Origin: Clostridiales bacterium
Lineage (GTDB): Bacteria; Bacillota_A; Clostridia; Christensenellales; Christensenellaceae
NCBI GenBank assembly: GCA_003149735.1
Contig: QANA01000004.1
Span: 1 to 8,657, forward strand
Reading direction: 5' to 3'
DNA: 8,657 nt
Shown here: positions 6,956 through 8,657 of the stretch, piece by piece
Numbering within the stretch: position 1 is the stretch's first letter
Layout: every line of letters starts with the position of its first letter
Notes under the pieces: model-generated
Seen by the model: only the letters and a program-made list of their open reading frames with translations
Told to the model about the DNA's origin: nothing
The model's database searches: none
Translations under genes and position numbers: made by a program

Positions 6956-7593
6956 TCATTCCAGACCCAGCAGTTGATTTTTCATCGCATAAATATCATG
7001 ATATAAGATTTTATTTGCACTTTCCTGATCACCGGATCGTATGGCCGCCACCAAAGCTTCATGTTCATCCGTAGCTTGATCATGAGCCCATTTTTCATTG
7101 AAGAACTGCGCCGCCCCTCTGCTGCAAAATTTCAAAGCCTGTTCCAAACTACGATATATAAAAGAATTCCCACACAAACTGCATAGAAAGAGGTGAAACT
7201 CCAAATTTGCTTGCCAGTGTTTGCGCACATCCTTTTCGCCGTCCATCTGTTTTGCCTGCTTCACATATTCTTCCAAGGCCAATAATTGTTCTTCGGAAAG
7301 CTGCTTCCAGGTTCTTTCAAAAGCTGCCGTTTCCAAAATAATACGCAAATCTCAGATTTCGTGAATTTCCCTCGGGCTAATCGGTGTGACCTGATAACCT
7401 ACTCGCGGAAGGTTTTGCAAAATTCCCTCTCCACAAAGCTGTACTAAATCTTCCCGCACCGGAGTCTTACTGGCTGCATACTTTTCCGTCAACTTTTTTC
7501 ATTCAGGATTGCCCCTGCAGTATAAACGCCGGCAACGATATCCCCATATATCTTCTCATATATTTGATTCTTCAAAGAATTCTGTTTTTGCAT
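6956..7593 (-). pseudogene. Broken GntR-family (FadR/FCD type) transcriptional regulator
   Basis: When repaired, this reads as a regulator of about 212 residues: an N-terminal winged helix (Q-I-Y-E-K-I-Y-G-D-I-V-A-G, then S-K-T-P-V-R-E) and a C-terminal FCD ligand domain (N-L-E-F-H-L-F-L, D-E-H-E-A-L-V-A-A-I). Two lesions are visible. First, the run of six A on the minus strand (7494-7499) is one base short: the initial frame stops at TGA 7489-7491, while one extra A restores the helix-turn-helix frame. Second, that restored frame meets TGA at 7352-7354 in the linker helix, just before D-L-R-I-I-L-E. The consensus R-E-A-L also reads R-E-D-L. The ATG at 7593 has GAGG 6 nt upstream. The FCD half (7348 down to 6956) is open and could start only at a TTG with no good ribosome site. 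Known relatives repress neighbouring catabolic genes; its loss suggests the downstream lyase operon is unregulated or controlled otherwise. A sequencing error could explain one lesion, less easily both. Confidence 0.85.
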
Positions 7594-7610
7594 ATTCGCC
7601 TCAAGTTTCT

Positions 7611-7628
7611 ATTATTACTACTGATAAT
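7611..7628. promoter_or_regulatory. Imperfect dyad, possible operator of the broken GntR-type regulator
   Basis: ATTATTACTACTGATAAT is an 18-bp inverted repeat matching at 7 of 9 pairs. It overlaps the end of the candidate -10 and the predicted transcription start in front of the regulator-lyase operon, where an autoregulatory FadR-type protein would bind. It is AT-rich, so chance is a real alternative. Confidence 0.3.
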
Positions 7629-7652
7629 ATCACTGTTATGCTTAGAATATAA
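7624..7652 (-). promoter_or_regulatory. Candidate promoter of the regulator-desulfidase-ATC hydrolase operon
   Basis: On the minus strand TTATAT (7647-7652) lies 17 nt from TATTAT (7624-7629). The -35 matches consensus at only about three positions. It is the best-placed candidate in the 68-nt gap between the preceding terminator and the regulator start. A promoter inside the pseudogene cannot be excluded. Confidence 0.4.
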
Positions 7653-7661
7653 GTCTTTCTC

Positions 7662-7698
7662 AATAAAAAAAGAGCAGCACTGCTGCTCTTTTTTTATT
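7662..7698 (-). terminator. Intrinsic terminator of the second ATC-hydrolase-like gene
   Basis: Perfect 18-bp inverted repeat (7662-7679 and 7681-7698) around one central base. The GC core GAGCAGCA/TGCTGCTC is flanked by A and T runs, so either strand gives a hairpin followed by a U-tract. The gene's TAA stop (7697-7699) is largely inside the repeat, so termination begins almost at the stop codon. Confidence 0.85.
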
Positions 7699-8395
7699 AT
7701 GCATCAATCAAATTAAAATCCGTTTCCTCATAATCCAATAACCTTGCTGCCATATCTTCCCCATATTGTTCTTCAAATGAAGCAAATACTGCTTGCGCTA
7801 TCTCTTCTCCCTCTTCCCCAAAAATGGAAATAATGATATCACTGAAAGTATAGTAAATATGTGCACAATGATAGGAAAAATCTTTTCTTCTTTCCGGTTT
7901 GCTTGCCGGAATTTTTCCCGGTTCAAAATTTGCTCCGCGCAAAATTTGTATACAATATGCTTCATCATTCATATTTTGAGGTGTTTCATAGACTAACTCC
8001 GGGTTAAATCCGCGAGCAATGGATTTATCAATATGTCGACAATATAGTGCCCCACAGTTCTGCATGTCCATATCCGCGAACTGCCGTGCCCATGGGCAAA
8101 CCGTCACTTTGATCTGATAATCTGGCGCATAAGAAATCTCCTCGCTCTGATTTCCTCCCATTTCCTCCATCACCGACATGGTATTAACCCATTCCCCATA
8201 TTCCTTATAGGAAAGAAAATTCAATGGTTTTCCGTCGCGAATTGCTCGCTGAGCCATACGGCTGCCCCGCTGTTCCCCATAGCGTTGTGTAGCCATAATA
8301 AAAGCCTGTTCACCCCTTTTGCCAAAACGCTCCAATAACAATTGATAAAACACTGCTGCGATATAAGCATGATGGCGTTCTGTAAATTCTTTCAT
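7697..8395 (-). CDS. L-2-amino-thiazoline-4-carboxylic acid hydrolase family protein, copy 2
   Basis: This is a 232-residue paralogue of the copy at 4930-5631, about 55-60% identical by eye over the full length with a single 2-residue gap. Seen: the same R-Y-G-E-Q-R-G-S-R-M-A-Q-R-A block, and Cys100 (C-P-W), Cys114, Cys119 (Y-C-x-H-I-D), Cys148 and Cys167 (Y-H-C-A-H). The second Cys of the C-P-W-C motif in copy 1 is Ala here, and Cys84 is Ser. An ATG at 8401 is also open, but the AAGAGG site is only 2 nt from it and 8 nt from the ATG at 8395. Starting at 8395 also makes the N-terminus (M-K-E-F-T-E) align with copy 1 (M-N-E-F-S-E). It is a single-gene transcription unit with its own promoter and terminator. 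Known function applies only to a distant relative acting on ATC; this copy may act on a related substrate. No other function is evident. Confidence 0.8.
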   Translation of the reverse strand: MKEFTERHHAYIAAVFYQLLLERFGKRGEQAFIMATQRYGEQRGSRMAQRAIRDGKPLNFLSYKEYGEWVNTMSVMEEMGGNQSEEISYAPDYQIKVTVCPWARQFADMDMQNCGALYCRHIDKSIARGFNPELVYETPQNMNDEAYCIQILRGANFEPGKIPASKPERRKDFSYHCAHIYYTFSDIIISIFGEEGEEIAQAVFASFEEQYGEDMAARLLDYEETDFNLIDA

Positions 8396-8403
8396 TTTCA
8401 TAT

Positions 8404-8409
8404 CCTCTT
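8404..8409 (-). promoter_or_regulatory. Ribosome binding site deciding the start of ATC-hydrolase-like copy 2
   Basis: AAGAGG on the minus strand lies 8 nt before the ATG at 8395 and 2 nt before the ATG at 8401, which favours the downstream start. Confidence 0.55.
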
Positions 8410-8452
8410 ATTAACATTTTTCGACATATAGTTCTGCACCAATATCAAATTT

Positions 8453-8481
8453 ATTATAACACGCATAATTTGAAGGGTAAA
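8453..8481 (-). promoter_or_regulatory. Promoter of ATC-hydrolase-like copy 2
   Basis: A perfect TATAAT (minus strand, 8453-8458) follows TTTACC (8476-8481; four matches to TTGACA) with a 17-nt spacer. It is the only convincing promoter in the gap between the ppdK terminator and this gene, and would give a leader of about 50 nt. No clear operator is seen around it. Confidence 0.6.
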
Positions 8482-8503
8482 TCAAAAAAAGAACATAGAA
8501 AAA

Positions 8504-8527
8504 CCCGGTATATCGAAATATACCGGG
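8504..8527 (-). terminator. Intrinsic terminator of ppdK
   Basis: CCCGGTATAT (8504-8513) and ATATACCGGG (8518-8527) form a perfect 10-bp stem with a 4-nt loop. On the minus strand the stem is followed at once by TTTTTC and, a little further, by a second T run. It starts 17 nt after the ppdK stop codon. Confidence 0.88.
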
Positions 8528-8544
8528 CATTTCTATATTGTTAC

Positions 8545-8657
8545 TTATTTATTCAGAACAACAGCATGTGCTGCAGCCAATCTTGCGATCGGCACTCTGA
8601 AGGGCGAGCAGGAAACATAGGTTAGGCCAATATTATGGCAGAAGATTACGGTAGACG
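8545..8657 (-). CDS. ppdK: Pyruvate, phosphate dikinase, C-terminal end (partial)
   Basis: Only the last 36 codons and the stop are in the window; the rest lies beyond the right edge. Seen: [25 protein letters not shown], which matches the highly conserved end of pyruvate phosphate dikinase, including the [11 protein letters not shown] signature with the catalytic Cys of the pyruvate/PEP domain. Known: the enzyme interconverts pyruvate, ATP and phosphate with PEP, AMP and pyrophosphate, and is common in anaerobic Bacillota, in either direction. The related PEP synthase/enzyme I families share the fold but not this exact ending. The gene is followed by its own terminator and is not in an operon with the genes downstream. 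It is probably a housekeeping neighbour, although pyruvate is also the predicted product of the desulfidase-like enzyme nearby. Confidence 0.93.
   Translation of the reverse strand, partial: STVIFCHNIGLTYVSCSPFRVPIARLAAAHAVVLNK

Noticed and set aside
6956..7348. Open frame of 130 codons covering the FCD domain as a stand-alone intact gene
   Set aside because: It would have to start at a TTG without a good ribosome site, and the winged-helix half is recognisable just upstream in two frames, so it is the remnant of a longer gene.
7352..7354. TGA read as Trp or selenocysteine
   Set aside because: The GRE and desulfidase genes use TGA as their normal stop and Trp is encoded by TGG. No selenocysteine-type context or expected catalytic position occurs in a regulator linker.
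7489..7500. Programmed frameshifting or polymerase slippage at the A6G run in the GntR-type gene
   Set aside because: The run is short, the reading phase does not allow tandem tRNA re-pairing as in a true A-AAA-AAG site, and a second in-frame TGA further on would still stop translation.
1..8657. CRISPR arrays, tRNA or rRNA genes, insertion sequences, riboswitches, phage or defence genes
   Set aside because: No direct-repeat arrays, transposase motifs, tRNA cloverleaf or long structured leaders were seen; the gaps are short and explained by promoters, an operator and terminators.

Overview
The window looks like chromosomal DNA from an anaerobic, low-to-mid GC Bacillota (Firmicutes) bacterium. 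The evidence is the oxygen-sensitive enzymes (a glycyl radical enzyme with its activase, and a predicted Fe-S lyase), strong AGGAGG-type ribosome binding sites, classical -35/-10 promoters, intrinsic terminators, and the 3' end of a pyruvate phosphate dikinase gene. The species cannot be told from the sequence. Nearly everything is on the minus strand; only a LacI-family regulator is on the plus strand.

Region 1 (1-3652, minus) is a tight three-gene operon in the order zinc-type alcohol dehydrogenase, glycyl radical enzyme (GRE), GRE activase; the activase runs off the left edge. Gaps are 12 and 8 nt. The GRE has the Cys-X-Glu active site of the eliminase/dehydratase branch (as G-C-Q-E-P) and a C-terminal glycyl radical loop, so it is not a pyruvate formate-lyase. 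Its substrate cannot be assigned.

Region 2 (3653-4911) holds back-to-back promoters, a near-perfect 16-bp LacI-type operator with a central CpG lying at the predicted start site of the GRE operon, and the divergent LacI-family gene. The simplest model is local repression of the GRE operon, relieved by a small ligand. A 12-bp-stem bidirectional terminator ends the lacI-type gene.

Region 3 (4930-7593, minus) is a second operon: a broken GntR/FadR-type regulator, a UPF0597/CyuA-like cysteine desulfidase (serine-dehydratase-alpha fold), and an L-2-amino-thiazoline-4-carboxylate (ATC) hydrolase-family protein joined to the lyase by an ATGA overlap. Region 4 (7662-8481, minus) is a stand-alone second ATC-hydrolase-family paralogue with its own promoter and terminator. 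Region 5 (8504-8657, minus) is the terminator and last 36 codons of ppdK.

Taken together, regions 3 and 4 suggest a small sulfur/nitrogen catabolic module: hydrolysis of a thiazoline or related amidine-like compound to a cysteine derivative, then desulfidation of cysteine to pyruvate, ammonia and sulfide. The GRE operon is a separate transcription unit of unknown substrate. The most distinctive points are the uncharacterised GRE/ADH/LacI unit, the two Cys-rich ATC-hydrolase paralogues beside a cysteine desulfidase, and the visibly decayed regulator at the head of an otherwise intact operon.
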